Assembly (NCBI GenBank): GCA_003481745.1
Contig: QULP01000001.1
Coordinates: 124,001-188,000, forward strand
Reading direction: 5' to 3'
Origin: Firmicutes bacterium OM04-13BH
GTDB taxonomy: Bacteria; Bacillota; Clostridia; Lachnospirales; Lachnospiraceae
DNA length: 64,000 bases
The notes under the pieces were generated by a model, which was given only the letters and a program-made list of their open reading frames with translations, searched no databases and had not been told where the DNA came from. Positions 9,017 to 17,171 of this stretch are shown one piece after another. The translations under genes were made by a program, and so were the position numbers. Position 1 is the first letter of the stretch; each line of letters begins with the position of its first letter.

Positions 9017-10618
9017 TTATACTTCCTTTGTCACTTTCACAAACTCTTCTAATTTCGCAAGTGCTTTCTTACTGTCAATTAAATCGGCTGCCATCTTGAC
9101 ACCTTCTTCAAGCGTAATTCCATCAATTCCGAGATAAAGGCTCATTCCGGCATTTAACAACACTGCATTTCTTTTTGCTCCTCTTTCTTTTCCGGTTAAG
9201 ATTTCTCTTGTAATCTGTGCATTTTCAACCGGTGTTCCACCTATCAGCTCTGATAATTCACAACGCTTTATTCCAAACTGTTCCGGTGAGATCGTATAGG
9301 TTTTTGTTTCTCCAAAACGAATTTCACAAACAGTAGTTTCTCCAGTTACGGTAATTTCATCAAGTCCATCTGAACCGCAAACTGCAACACCTCTTGTAAC
9401 TCCAAGATTTCCAAGCACTTTTGCAAGTGGTTCTACCAGCTTTTTATCATAAACCCCAAGCAACTGCATGGTTGCCGCTGCCGGATTGGAAAGTGGGCCT
9501 AAAATATTAAATACTGTTCTTTCTCCCATCTCTTTTCGTACCGGTGCGGCATATTTCATAGAAGAATGATAAACCGGTGCAAACATAAAGCACATTCCTG
9601 TCTGATTTAAGATAGTTTCATTTTGTTTTGCATCTAATGCCACATTTGCACCCAGATTTTCCAATACATCAGCTGCACCACTTTTGCTTGAAACACTACG
9701 GTTTCCATGTTTTGCTACCGGAACACCACCAGCTGCTACCACAAAAGCAGAAGTAGTCGAGATGTTAAATGTTCCAACTTCATCTCCGCCGGTTCCTACA
9801 ATATCAATGACTTCTCTTTCCGGCTTGATTTTTACACCTTTTTCTCTCATCACCTGCGCAAATGCCGTAATTTCATCAATTGTCTCACCACGCATGCGAA
9901 GTGCAGTTAAGAAAGACCCCATCTGAGCCTGTGTTGCGGTTCCATCCATCATCTCTTCCATAACTTCTCTTGCCATATCATAAGACAAATCTTGTCCATT
10001 CATCAAAGTATGAATTGCTTCTTTAATCATAAGTCTGTCTCCTTTACCTGCCTTTATATTCAAAAAATTTTCCAGTATCGTTTTTCCCTTCGGGGTTAAA
10101 ATAGATTCCGGATGGAATTGTAATCCATAAACCGGATATTCTTTATGTCCTACTGCCATAATTTCACCGTTTTCATCTGTTGAAAGCACCTGCAGACAGC
10201 CTGGAATCGTATCTTCATTTGCAATCAGAGAATGATATCTGGCTGCATCAATCTCTTCTTCCATTCCTGCAAAAATCGGACTTTCGGTTTCGATTTTTAC
10301 ACGACTCTTCTTTCCATGCATCAACTTTCTTGCATGAGTAATCTTTGCACCATATACTTCACAGATTGCCTGATGTCCCAGGCAGACCCCTAAAATCGGG
10401 ATTTTTCCCTGTAATTTTCTTACCACTTCTTCACATACACCGGCATCTTTTGGATATCCCGGTCCTGGAGATAAAATAATATGAGAAGGTTTTAATTTTT
10501 CAATCTCTTCTACACTCATTGCATCATTTCGGATGACTTTGATATCCGGATTAATTGTTCCGATTACCTGAACCAGGTTATAAGTAAAACTGTCATAGTT
10601 GTCGATTAAAAGAATCAT
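9017..10618 (-). CDS. trpGD: Fused anthranilate synthase glutaminase (TrpG) and anthranilate phosphoribosyltransferase (TrpD)
   Basis: 533 aa. Residues about 1-190 are a class I glutamine amidotransferase with the nucleophile motif GVCLGHQAI and the HPES histidine/glutamate. From about residue 198 it is TrpD, with the PRPP/Mg motif GTGGDEVGTFNISTTSA, KHGNRSVSSKSGAADVLE and NILGPLSNPA. The glutaminase supplies ammonia to TrpE and the second domain transfers phosphoribose to anthranilate. The fusion is known from enterobacteria and several Firmicutes. The start ATG overlaps the trpE stop (ATGA), fitting 1:1 synthesis with TrpE. Confidence 0.95.
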   Translation of the reverse strand: MILLIDNYDSFTYNLVQVIGTINPDIKVIRNDAMSVEEIEKLKPSHIILSPGPGYPKDAGVCEEVVRKLQGKIPILGVCLGHQAICEVYGAKITHARKLMHGKKSRVKIETESPIFAGMEEEIDAARYHSLIANEDTIPGCLQVLSTDENGEIMAVGHKEYPVYGLQFHPESILTPKGKTILENFLNIKAGKGDRLMIKEAIHTLMNGQDLSYDMAREVMEEMMDGTATQAQMGSFLTALRMRGETIDEITAFAQVMREKGVKIKPEREVIDIVGTGGDEVGTFNISTTSAFVVAAGGVPVAKHGNRSVSSKSGAADVLENLGANVALDAKQNETILNQTGMCFMFAPVYHSSMKYAAPVRKEMGERTVFNILGPLSNPAAATMQLLGVYDKKLVEPLAKVLGNLGVTRGVAVCGSDGLDEITVTGETTVCEIRFGETKTYTISPEQFGIKRCELSELIGGTPVENAQITREILTGKERGAKRNAVLLNAGMSLYLGIDGITLEEGVKMAADLIDSKKALAKLEEFVKVTKEV

Positions 10619-12081
10619 ACTTTGTCTACCTCCTCTGCATTTTGAATTGCCTGCATCACGGCTGCTGCCTTATTTGCAGATTCTTCATATTCTTTTTCCG
10701 GAACGCTGTCTGCTACAATACCGCCTCCGGCCTGCACATATACTTTATCGTCTTTCTTTACTGCCATTCGAATTGCAATGCAGGTATCCAGATTTCCTGC
10801 AAAATCGAGATATCCAAGTGCCCCACCGTAAATTCCTCTTTCTTCGCTTTCTAACTCTTCAATAATTTCACAGGCACGAATCTTCGGGGCACCGGAAAGT
10901 GTTCCTGCCGGAAGTACTGCTTCAATTGCATCTAATCCGTCTTTCAATGATTCAATCTCACTTTCCACTTGTGAACAGATATGCATAATCTTGGAATATC
11001 TGTGAATCATCATGTATTTTGTCACGTCAACTGAACCGAATTTACTGATTCTTCCAAGGTCATTTCTTCCTAAGTCGACTAACATATTGTGTTCCGATAA
11101 CTCTTTTTCATCGGATAATAAATCTCTTTCAAGTTCTTCATCTTCTTCTCGGTTCTTTCCTCTTGGTCTTGAACCGGCTACAGGAAACGTTGTCAATCTT
11201 CCATTTTGCAGACGAACCAGAGTTTCCGGAGAACTACTCATCAATTCTTCCTCATCAAAGTGCAGATATACCATATAAGGAGATGGATTGGTTGTTCTTA
11301 ATACACGGTAAGCATTTAACAGGCTTCCTTTCATTGGACTTGTAAACTGTCTGGAAATAACTGCCTGGAAAATATCGCCGTCTTTAATGTACTCTTTTGT
11401 TTTTTCTACAACACTGCAATATTCCTCTTTGCTGACGTTACAGGTAAAATTAATATTTTCTATCTCCTTTGGAAATTCCGGAATCGATGCATTTTTAATC
11501 ATAGCTGCAATTTTCGCAATTTCAGCAGTTGCCTCTCCATAATTTTCCATTACCCGATCTGTTTTCATATTTACGATAATACAGATTTTCTGTTTTAAAT
11601 GGTCATAAGCAATGACTTTATCAAACAGCATTACATCATAATCCGGAAAGGTTCCTTTTTTAATTTTTAAAACCGGCTCTGCATATCCAATCATCGAATA
11701 AGCAAAATAACCTACAAACCCTCCTGTAAATGGCGGCATTCCCTCTAATTTCGGTGAACGGTAATCTTTCATAATCTCACGAATGATTTCCAGAGGTTTT
11801 TCGGTTTGATAAGTTTCCTGTTTTCCTTTTTTCTCAACTACCACTTCATTTGACCGGCAGGTCACACGCATAATCGGGTCATATCCGAGAAAGGAATATC
11901 TTCCCCAGGTTTCGCCACCTTCAATACTTTCTAACAAATAATATCTTTTTGAAATTGCAGAGATTTTTCTAAGTAAAGTAATCGGTGTTGTGATATCTGC
12001 ATAAATTTCTTTGCAGACCGGAACAACCGAATATTCTTCTGCTAATTTTAATATTGTGTTGCAATCTGGTGTTATTTTCAT
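10615..12081 (-). CDS. trpE: Anthranilate synthase component I
   Basis: 488 aa. Chorismate to anthranilate using ammonia from the TrpG domain. The C-terminal chorismate-binding domain shows FQAVISRQF, SSSPETLVRL, TFPVAGSRPRG, DLGRNDLGR, GTLSGAPKIRACEII and YGGALGYLDFAG. The N-terminal LLESIEGGETWGRYSFLG resembles the feedback tryptophan site. The ATG at 12081 is favoured over 12090 because AAAGG lies directly before the longer start and about 9 bases from this one. It is first in the trp operon, behind a T-box leader. Confidence 0.95.
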   Translation of the reverse strand: MKITPDCNTILKLAEEYSVVPVCKEIYADITTPITLLRKISAISKRYYLLESIEGGETWGRYSFLGYDPIMRVTCRSNEVVVEKKGKQETYQTEKPLEIIREIMKDYRSPKLEGMPPFTGGFVGYFAYSMIGYAEPVLKIKKGTFPDYDVMLFDKVIAYDHLKQKICIIVNMKTDRVMENYGEATAEIAKIAAMIKNASIPEFPKEIENINFTCNVSKEEYCSVVEKTKEYIKDGDIFQAVISRQFTSPMKGSLLNAYRVLRTTNPSPYMVYLHFDEEELMSSSPETLVRLQNGRLTTFPVAGSRPRGKNREEDEELERDLLSDEKELSEHNMLVDLGRNDLGRISKFGSVDVTKYMMIHRYSKIMHICSQVESEIESLKDGLDAIEAVLPAGTLSGAPKIRACEIIEELESEERGIYGGALGYLDFAGNLDTCIAIRMAVKKDDKVYVQAGGGIVADSVPEKEYEESANKAAAVMQAIQNAEEVDKV

Positions 12082-12122
12082 ATCTGCCATCCTTTCTGAA
12101 TATGTTTTCTATCCAAGAACAA

Positions 12123-12189
12123 AGAATGTACCAAGGCACATTCTTGCGGAGCGTTTTTTTAATTCATAAGACGAAATTTCTTATGAATT
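12123..12189 (-). other. Two extra hairpins between the trp T-box terminator and trpE
   Basis: Downstream of the T-box terminator, two further inverted repeats are seen: AATTCATAAG with CTTATGAATT (12161-12170 and 12180-12189), and AGAATGT with ACATTCT (12123-12129 and 12138-12144, plus an inner CC/GG). T-rich sequence follows the second on the minus strand. Their role is unknown; they could be leader-stabilising or weak additional termination sites. Confidence 0.5.
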
Positions 12190-12190
12190 A

Positions 12191-12517
12191 AAAAAGGCTC
12201 TTGTCCCATTAGATTTTCTCTAATGGGACAAGAGCCTTTTTATTTCTCGCTCCTGCGGTACCACCCAAATTATCCAGGTTTTCCTGAACCACTCTTTCCA
12301 TGTACTATCATACACGCCCCATTGATAACGGTTGGGATTTCCCGTCAGCGTCTACTTTTTTTCAAATTTCAAGCTGCCCTCACAAGTCCATTCAATAAAA
12401 ATTCACATTGCTGTAATTCCACCATCTACAACTCTCTGTAACAGATTTCTCTGCTTTAACGGATTTCTTTATTTACTCCTCTTGTTCAACGGTTTAAAGT
12501 GCTATTTACTTAAATTT
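12191..12517 (-). promoter_or_regulatory. T-box riboswitch of the trp operon (tRNA-Trp sensing)
   Basis: Minus-strand leader between the promoter and trpE. The T-box core GGTGGTACCGCA is present (complement of 12254-12265), followed by a terminator hairpin of about 20 bp (arms 12191-12211 and 12221-12240) with a T run. Upstream, the Stem I region has an AGAGAG stretch and a candidate specifier TGG (complement of 12388-12390) in the context GAATGGACTT, which fits Trp. Uncharged tRNA-Trp would favour the antiterminator and trp transcription. The specifier call is by eye. This and the promoter explain the gene-free stretch 12082-12548. Confidence 0.9.
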
Positions 12518-12523
12518 GTTATA

Positions 12524-12552
12524 AGTATAGTCCTCATTTTTTCATTTGTCAA
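12524..12552 (-). promoter_or_regulatory. Promoter of the trp operon
   Basis: Minus strand: consensus TTGACA (12547-12552), a 17-base spacer, TATACT (12524-12529). The -35 hexamer overlaps the stop codon of the upstream gene (ends 12549). Confidence 0.88.
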
Positions 12553-13610
12553 CTTCTTTTTTCCAGCTCCGCTATCTTTTTTAGTAAAATTTCCTCCCTG
12601 TCCTGCATTTCCATTCGTTTTGTTTCCCATACTGCCGGATTCTGAACTTTTAGATAATTCAGACATTTTGACACATATTGACTTAACAACACAATATAAA
12701 GAGAATAGACATATTCTTTTAAACTCTGCTCATTTTCAAATCCTCCAAGTTCCGTTAAAATCTCAAATGTCTGTTTATCAATTTTCTCTCCACAAATCAC
12801 ATTCCGGTCAATTCCTCCTAAATGGAACAAATTCTGCAGGTAATAATCAAACTCTTCTTCTTTTTTGTTTAAAAATCCGGTAATTGCCCGATATGGATAC
12901 TTCATCTGTTTTCTTAAAATTCGTGAAAATTCCATACTTTTTTGTTCTGCTTTGGCATTTTGAAATGGATATTCCATAACCTCTGCTTTTGGACTGTTCC
13001 AAATAGTATTTCTATCTAACATACATTGAAACAACAGGGCAGAATTTGTGTCAGGAAGAATCTTCACCTGAAAGACTTCCGCCAACAGATATACAATACA
13101 AAGCTGACTTAAGCCCATTGCCGGCTGTTCCGTATACAGACCTGCCCATTCTTGAATCTTATGAAATTTTACACTTGGTCTTTCAAACAGTTCCTCTCTG
13201 ACCTCACACCAGCCTGCCGTTATCATCTCAATCAAAGTCTCATAACTCTTTTTTGCCTCTTTTTTCTCGCCCTCTCGAATTTCAAACAACATTCCAAGCA
13301 CGACCTGGGCATAATAATATTCTTCATATCCAAGACAGGATAAAAAATACTCTCCATGATATTTGGATGCTTCGAATAACTTTTGATAATGTAAAATCTG
13401 AAGAACTGAAAATTGTTTCATCTTACCTTTGCATACCGGATTATGTACCACTGCAAACGTAAGAAAATAAGTCACATCAAGACAGACTTCTTTTTCTTTG
13501 ACTTCATAAGCATTTTCTTCACGGATGGCATTTTCTTCTGGCTCTTCACATATTTGTCTTTGTTTTTGACGTACTTTAAGTCCATTAAAAATAATTCCTG
13601 TTTTTTTCAT
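12549..13610 (-). CDS. Hypothetical protein, family not recognised
   Basis: 353 aa, cytoplasmic, rich in Glu/Lys/Tyr, with no signal peptide or membrane segment. A clear AGGAGG 6 bases before the ATG and a long intact frame support a real gene. The centre is helical (for example YYYAQVVLGMLFEIREGEKKEAKKSYETLIEM is split around residue 95-130) and the last 25 residues are charged and probably coiled. I see no catalytic motif and do not recognise the family. It lies alone between tyrS and the trp operon, and its stop codon lies inside the trp -35 box. It probably has its own upstream promoter, which I could not place. Confidence 0.75.
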   Translation of the reverse strand: MKKTGIIFNGLKVRQKQRQICEEPEENAIREENAYEVKEKEVCLDVTYFLTFAVVHNPVCKGKMKQFSVLQILHYQKLFEASKYHGEYFLSCLGYEEYYYAQVVLGMLFEIREGEKKEAKKSYETLIEMITAGWCEVREELFERPSVKFHKIQEWAGLYTEQPAMGLSQLCIVYLLAEVFQVKILPDTNSALLFQCMLDRNTIWNSPKAEVMEYPFQNAKAEQKSMEFSRILRKQMKYPYRAITGFLNKKEEEFDYYLQNLFHLGGIDRNVICGEKIDKQTFEILTELGGFENEQSLKEYVYSLYIVLLSQYVSKCLNYLKVQNPAVWETKRMEMQDREEILLKKIAELEKRS

Positions 13611-13806
13611 AGATGACCTCCTGTTTCAGGCGGATAGAAGCAGTATCTTTTTTTTGATAAAATTTCTATATTGTGGATAATCGATGAGATTTCATCTTTG
13701 ATTTTGTAACTGAATAAAATGAATAGATTTCTGTTGATTTGCTGCGAATGTTTTTTGTTCAATCCGCCTTTTACTTTGTGATATCAGACTATCACACCAT
13801 ACAGTA

Positions 13807-13864
13807 AAAAGCAACCATTTTTGCCTTTCTTCTTTCTGAAAAAAAGACAAATATAGTTGCTTTT
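13807..13864 (-). terminator. Terminator downstream of tyrS
   Basis: AAAAGCAAC (13807-13815) and GTTGCTTTT (13856-13864) form a 9-bp stem that can be extended through a CAAAAATG/CAAATAT region, followed by T-rich sequence on the minus strand. It sits 17 bases after the tyrS stop. The rest of 13611-13806 holds no gene; one DnaA-box-like 9-mer (13672-13680) is present. Confidence 0.75.
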
Positions 13865-13880
13865 GTATCTTACTTTTATC

Positions 13881-15104
13881 TTACTTTAAAATTACTTTTG
13901 CAAATTTCTTCTTACCTCTTTTGATAACAATACCGTCGCCTTCCAGGTTTTCCTTTACAACCATAAATTTGATGTCCGTTACTTTTTCACCATCAATGGA
14001 AACCCCACCCTGTTCGATGGCACGTCTGCCGTCAGAACGGGTAGACGCAAGATTACTCTTCTGAAGCAGCGTAATTAAGTCCACTTCTCCTTCTGTCAAA
14101 TCTGCCTCTTCGATTTCTGTTGTCGGCATATCTGCTGCATTTCCTTTAGAGAATAATGCCCTTGCACCTTCCTGCGCTTTCTTTGCCTCTTCTTCTCCAT
14201 GTACAAGTCCGGTCAGTTCATAAGCTAAAATTTCTTTTGCCTGATTTAACTGGCTTCCTTCCCATTTATCCATCTCGTCAATCTGTTCTAACGGCAGGAA
14301 TGTAAGCATACGCAGACATTTTAATACATCAGCATCACTTACATTTCTCCAGTACTGATAGAAGTCAAATGGAGAAGTCTTATTCGGATCAAGCCATACA
14401 GCTCCGGACTGCGTTTTTCCCATTTTCTTTCCTTCGGAGTTCAAGAGCAGATTAATGGTCATTGCATAGGCATTTTTATTTAATTTACGACGAATCAATT
14501 CCGTACCGCCAAGCATATTGCTCCACTGGTCATTTCCGCCAAACTGCATGTTACATCCGTATTTCTGGTATAACATGTAGAAATCGTAACTCTGCATAAT
14601 CATGTAGTTAAATTCCAGAAAGCTTAATCCTTTCTCCATACGCTGTTTGTAGCATTCTGCACGCAGCATATTATTGACAGAAAAACAAGAACCAACTTCT
14701 CGTAATACTTCAACATAATTCAATTTCATCAGCCAATCTGCATTATTTACCATCATTGCTTTGTCATCTGAGAAGTCAATAAAACGACTCATCTGTTTCT
14801 TAAAACAATCACAGTTATGCTGAATCGTTTCTTCTGTCAGCATCTGACGCATATCCGTACGACCGGATGGATCTCCAACCATACCTGTACCGCCTCCGAT
14901 TAAGGCAATCGGTTTGTTTCCTGCCATCTGCAGACGTTTCATCAGACACAATGCCATGAAATGTCCAACATGAAGACTGTCTGCGGTCGGGTCAAATCCA
15001 ATGTAAAATGTTGCCTTTCCATTGTTTACCAGTTCTCTGATTTCTTCTTCATCTGTTACCTGAGCAATTAAACCTCTGGCAACTAATTCTTCATAGATTT
15101 TCAT
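13881..15104 (-). CDS. tyrS: Tyrosyl-tRNA synthetase
   Basis: 407 aa, class I synthetase. The HIGH-like signature is in DSLHVGHFM (about 43-51) and the KMSKS-like loop is KKMGKTQSG (about 230). [13 protein letters not shown] and [12 protein letters not shown] form the tyrosine pocket. The C-terminal S4-like RNA-binding domain carries [19 protein letters not shown]. Length and motifs match the TyrS1 type. It is monocistronic behind a tyrosine T-box leader and promoter and is followed by a terminator. Confidence 0.97.
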   Translation of the reverse strand: MKIYEELVARGLIAQVTDEEEIRELVNNGKATFYIGFDPTADSLHVGHFMALCLMKRLQMAGNKPIALIGGGTGMVGDPSGRTDMRQMLTEETIQHNCDCFKKQMSRFIDFSDDKAMMVNNADWLMKLNYVEVLREVGSCFSVNNMLRAECYKQRMEKGLSFLEFNYMIMQSYDFYMLYQKYGCNMQFGGNDQWSNMLGGTELIRRKLNKNAYAMTINLLLNSEGKKMGKTQSGAVWLDPNKTSPFDFYQYWRNVSDADVLKCLRMLTFLPLEQIDEMDKWEGSQLNQAKEILAYELTGLVHGEEEAKKAQEGARALFSKGNAADMPTTEIEEADLTEGEVDLITLLQKSNLASTRSDGRRAIEQGGVSIDGEKVTDIKFMVVKENLEGDGIVIKRGKKKFAKVILK

Positions 15105-15127
15105 TGTTTTTTCTCCTTTTTTTGATA

Positions 15128-15436
15128 TAAAAAAACTCTCATCCTTTCTAAAAAGGACGAGAGTCTATCACTTTCGTGTTACCACCTTTATTTGCAGAAA
15201 ACTCACATTTCCTGCCTCTATAAGTACAGCTTTTTTGCGATACTTGAGCACAATAACGAGTGCCACTCCGTTACAGCCTACTAAGCAACTCTGCCATTCG
15301 GTGCAAAGCTTAAGGATGTATTCATCTTCCAATGTTTTTCTGCGCCTCTCATCTTCCGGCTGCTTTCTGTAGATTCCTTCGGTGACTACTTGTTCCTCTC
15401 ACTGCTTTTTTCTATCTGAAATTTCTGTCTTAAGAC
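15128..15436 (-). promoter_or_regulatory. T-box riboswitch of tyrS (tRNA-Tyr sensing)
   Basis: On the minus strand the T-box core AAAGGTGGTAACAC is present (complement of 15176-15189). It is followed by a terminator hairpin ACTCTCGTCCTTT/AAAGGATGAGAGT (15135-15164, one G-U pair) and a T run at 15128-15134. Upstream Stem I contains a GTGAGAGGAA-type AG bulge and the candidate specifier TAC (complement of 15318-15320) in TGAATACATCC, the usual Tyr context. It accounts for the gene-free stretch 15105-15479. Confidence 0.93.
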
Positions 15437-15442
15437 AAACAA

Positions 15443-15472
15443 AGTATACCCAGAAAATACGGACTTTGTCAA
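15443..15472 (-). promoter_or_regulatory. Promoter of tyrS
   Basis: Minus strand: TTGACA (15467-15472), an 18-base spacer, TATACT (15443-15448), directly ahead of the T-box leader and 8 bases from the end of the upstream flavoprotein gene. Confidence 0.85.
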
Positions 15473-15479
15473 CCCCTTT

Positions 15480-16703
15480 TTAAAAATTCCAGACATATTC
15501 TCCATTTTCTTTGATTCCATAGAAATCACTGAAATTCAGCGCAAAAATATCTTTTTTGATACCCGCTACCGAAATTTGATTTTTAATCAGGTACTGCCAG
15601 ATTCCTGCATGAGAAATATCTCCCTGAAGCAGTACTCCTGCTACTTTTCCATCTCGGATGATAACTCTTTTATAGTTAGAAGCATCTTCTCTTGCAATCA
15701 CCACATCTGTCTCTTTTGGTACAATTTCGCCAACGCAAAGTGAATTTAATCCAAAGAAATTAATCGTGTTTTTAGCGGCAAAGCGATCCGTATAAGTGAC
15801 ACGTCCGCCCATCATGTTAAGTGCTGCGGTTTCTCCCTGTTTCTGAGCATTTGGCCAGATTCCGGAAAGTCCGGTTACATCTCCCGCTGCATAGACATCT
15901 TTTGCTCCTGTCTGCATAAACTCATCTACTTTCATGCCTCTGTCGACTATGATTTCCTCTGTCTCAAAACCTGCTGTTGCACTTCTCACTCCGGCTGCCA
16001 CAATAATCAAATCCGATTTTAATTCTTCTCCATTGTCCAAAATAACCGTCGTAATTTTTCCGTTCTCATCCATTTTTGTTTCTGCTGCTTTTCTTCCAAG
16101 ATAAAACTTAGCTCCTGCAGATTCAAAACGTTTCTGATATTCTTTTGCTGCTGTCTTATCAAGCTGTACCGGAAGAATCCGGTCTGCCATTTCAACAATT
16201 GAAACATTCTTTCCTGTTTCCATCAGACCATAAGCTGCGTCAAGCCCAACCAGACCTGAACCGATAATAACAATATTCTCCGCTTTTTTGGCAGATTGGT
16301 CAATTGCCTGTGCATCACTTAAATGTCGAAGACCAAAGACATTTTTTGCCTCTCTTAAATTTCCAACCGGAGGAATAAAACTGTTTGCGCCTGTTGCGAT
16401 TAAAAGTTTATCATACTCAACTCTTGTTCCGTCTAAAAGTTCGACCTGCTTTTCTTTTACATGAAGCTGTTTTACGCTCTGTGCTTTATTCCAGATAATC
16501 TGATTTTCTTCAAAAAAATTCTCCGGAATAAAACTTAACTGTTTTTCATTTCTTTCATGAGAAAGATATTTATGCAGCATACATCTTGAGTGAACCTGGG
16601 CATCGAGAGAAATCATAGTAAGAGAAGATTCTTTATCTGCTTTTCGTATTGTCTTTGCAGCCATGATTCCTGCTGCTCCAACACCAATAATTACATACTT
16701 CAT
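15480..16703 (-). CDS. FAD/NAD(P)-dependent oxidoreductase linked to CooS/CooF
   Basis: 407 aa, NADH oxidase/nitrite reductase-type flavoprotein. The N-terminal FAD Rossmann motif is IGVGAAGIMAAKTIRKAD, the middle NAD motif is IVIIGSGLVGLDAAYGL (about 160-176), and DVYAAGDVTG binds FAD near residue 270. It follows cooS and cooF with short gaps (3 and 18 bases), a gene order known in clostridia as the CODH-CooF-FNOR arrangement. There it is thought to pass electrons from CooF to NAD(P). No redox-active CxxC pair like that of thioredoxin reductases was noticed. Confidence 0.85.
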   Translation of the reverse strand: MKYVIIGVGAAGIMAAKTIRKADKESSLTMISLDAQVHSRCMLHKYLSHERNEKQLSFIPENFFEENQIIWNKAQSVKQLHVKEKQVELLDGTRVEYDKLLIATGANSFIPPVGNLREAKNVFGLRHLSDAQAIDQSAKKAENIVIIGSGLVGLDAAYGLMETGKNVSIVEMADRILPVQLDKTAAKEYQKRFESAGAKFYLGRKAAETKMDENGKITTVILDNGEELKSDLIIVAAGVRSATAGFETEEIIVDRGMKVDEFMQTGAKDVYAAGDVTGLSGIWPNAQKQGETAALNMMGGRVTYTDRFAAKNTINFFGLNSLCVGEIVPKETDVVIAREDASNYKRVIIRDGKVAGVLLQGDISHAGIWQYLIKNQISVAGIKKDIFALNFSDFYGIKENGEYVWNF

Positions 16704-16706
16704 CTG

Positions 16707-17153
16707 CTACACCTCCTCTACCCAGATTGCTTCTTTTGGACAGGCTTTTACACAACTTGGATCTTCTCCTTTTCCAATACAGAAGTCGCATTTTATAATT
16801 TTCATTCCTGTCTTTTCATCCGGTTTTAACACGCCATATGGACAATTCATCACACACATAAAGCAAGAACCACATTTTGTCTCATCATACTGGACATGAC
16901 CTGTCTTTTCATCTTTGGTAAGCGCCCCGCTCATACAGGACATAACACACTCCGGTTTATCACAGTGTCTGCAGAAAAGCGGAGTATATCCGCCTTTCTG
17001 ATTTTTATAAATAAAATTTCGGGATTCATTTGCGCAGTCTGTTACATCTAAGTCATAGATTGTTCCTGGTGTTTCTCGATGTGCCTGCATACATGCAAGA
17101 GAACAGCTTTTACAGCCATCGCATTTAGCTGAGTCAATCATAATTCGTCTCAT
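16707..17153 (-). CDS. cooF: CooF-like polyferredoxin
   Basis: 148 aa with four cysteine clusters: CDGCKSCSLAC, CRHCDKPECVMSC, CGSCFMCVMNCP and CDFCIGKGEDPSCVKACP. This is the pattern of a 4x[4Fe-4S] iron-sulfur subunit as in CooF, HycB and DmsB. It should carry electrons between CooS and the flavoprotein encoded next. No twin-arginine signal is present, so a cytoplasmic role is likely. It is the middle gene of the three-gene operon. Confidence 0.88.
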   Translation of the reverse strand: MRRIMIDSAKCDGCKSCSLACMQAHRETPGTIYDLDVTDCANESRNFIYKNQKGGYTPLFCRHCDKPECVMSCMSGALTKDEKTGHVQYDETKCGSCFMCVMNCPYGVLKPDEKTGMKIIKCDFCIGKGEDPSCVKACPKEAIWVEEV

Positions 17154-17171
17154 TTTCTGTCCCCTCCTTTA

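Noticed and set aside
12332..12883. Plus-strand frame of 183 codons over the trp leader
   Set aside because: It runs across the T-box, the trp promoter and the end of the unknown gene in antisense; no support for expression.
13672..13680. Perfect DnaA-box 9-mer TTATCCACA (minus strand) between tyrS and the unknown gene
   Set aside because: Only one copy, no AT-rich unwinding region with further boxes, and no dnaA/dnaN nearby, so it does not support an origin; it may be chance.
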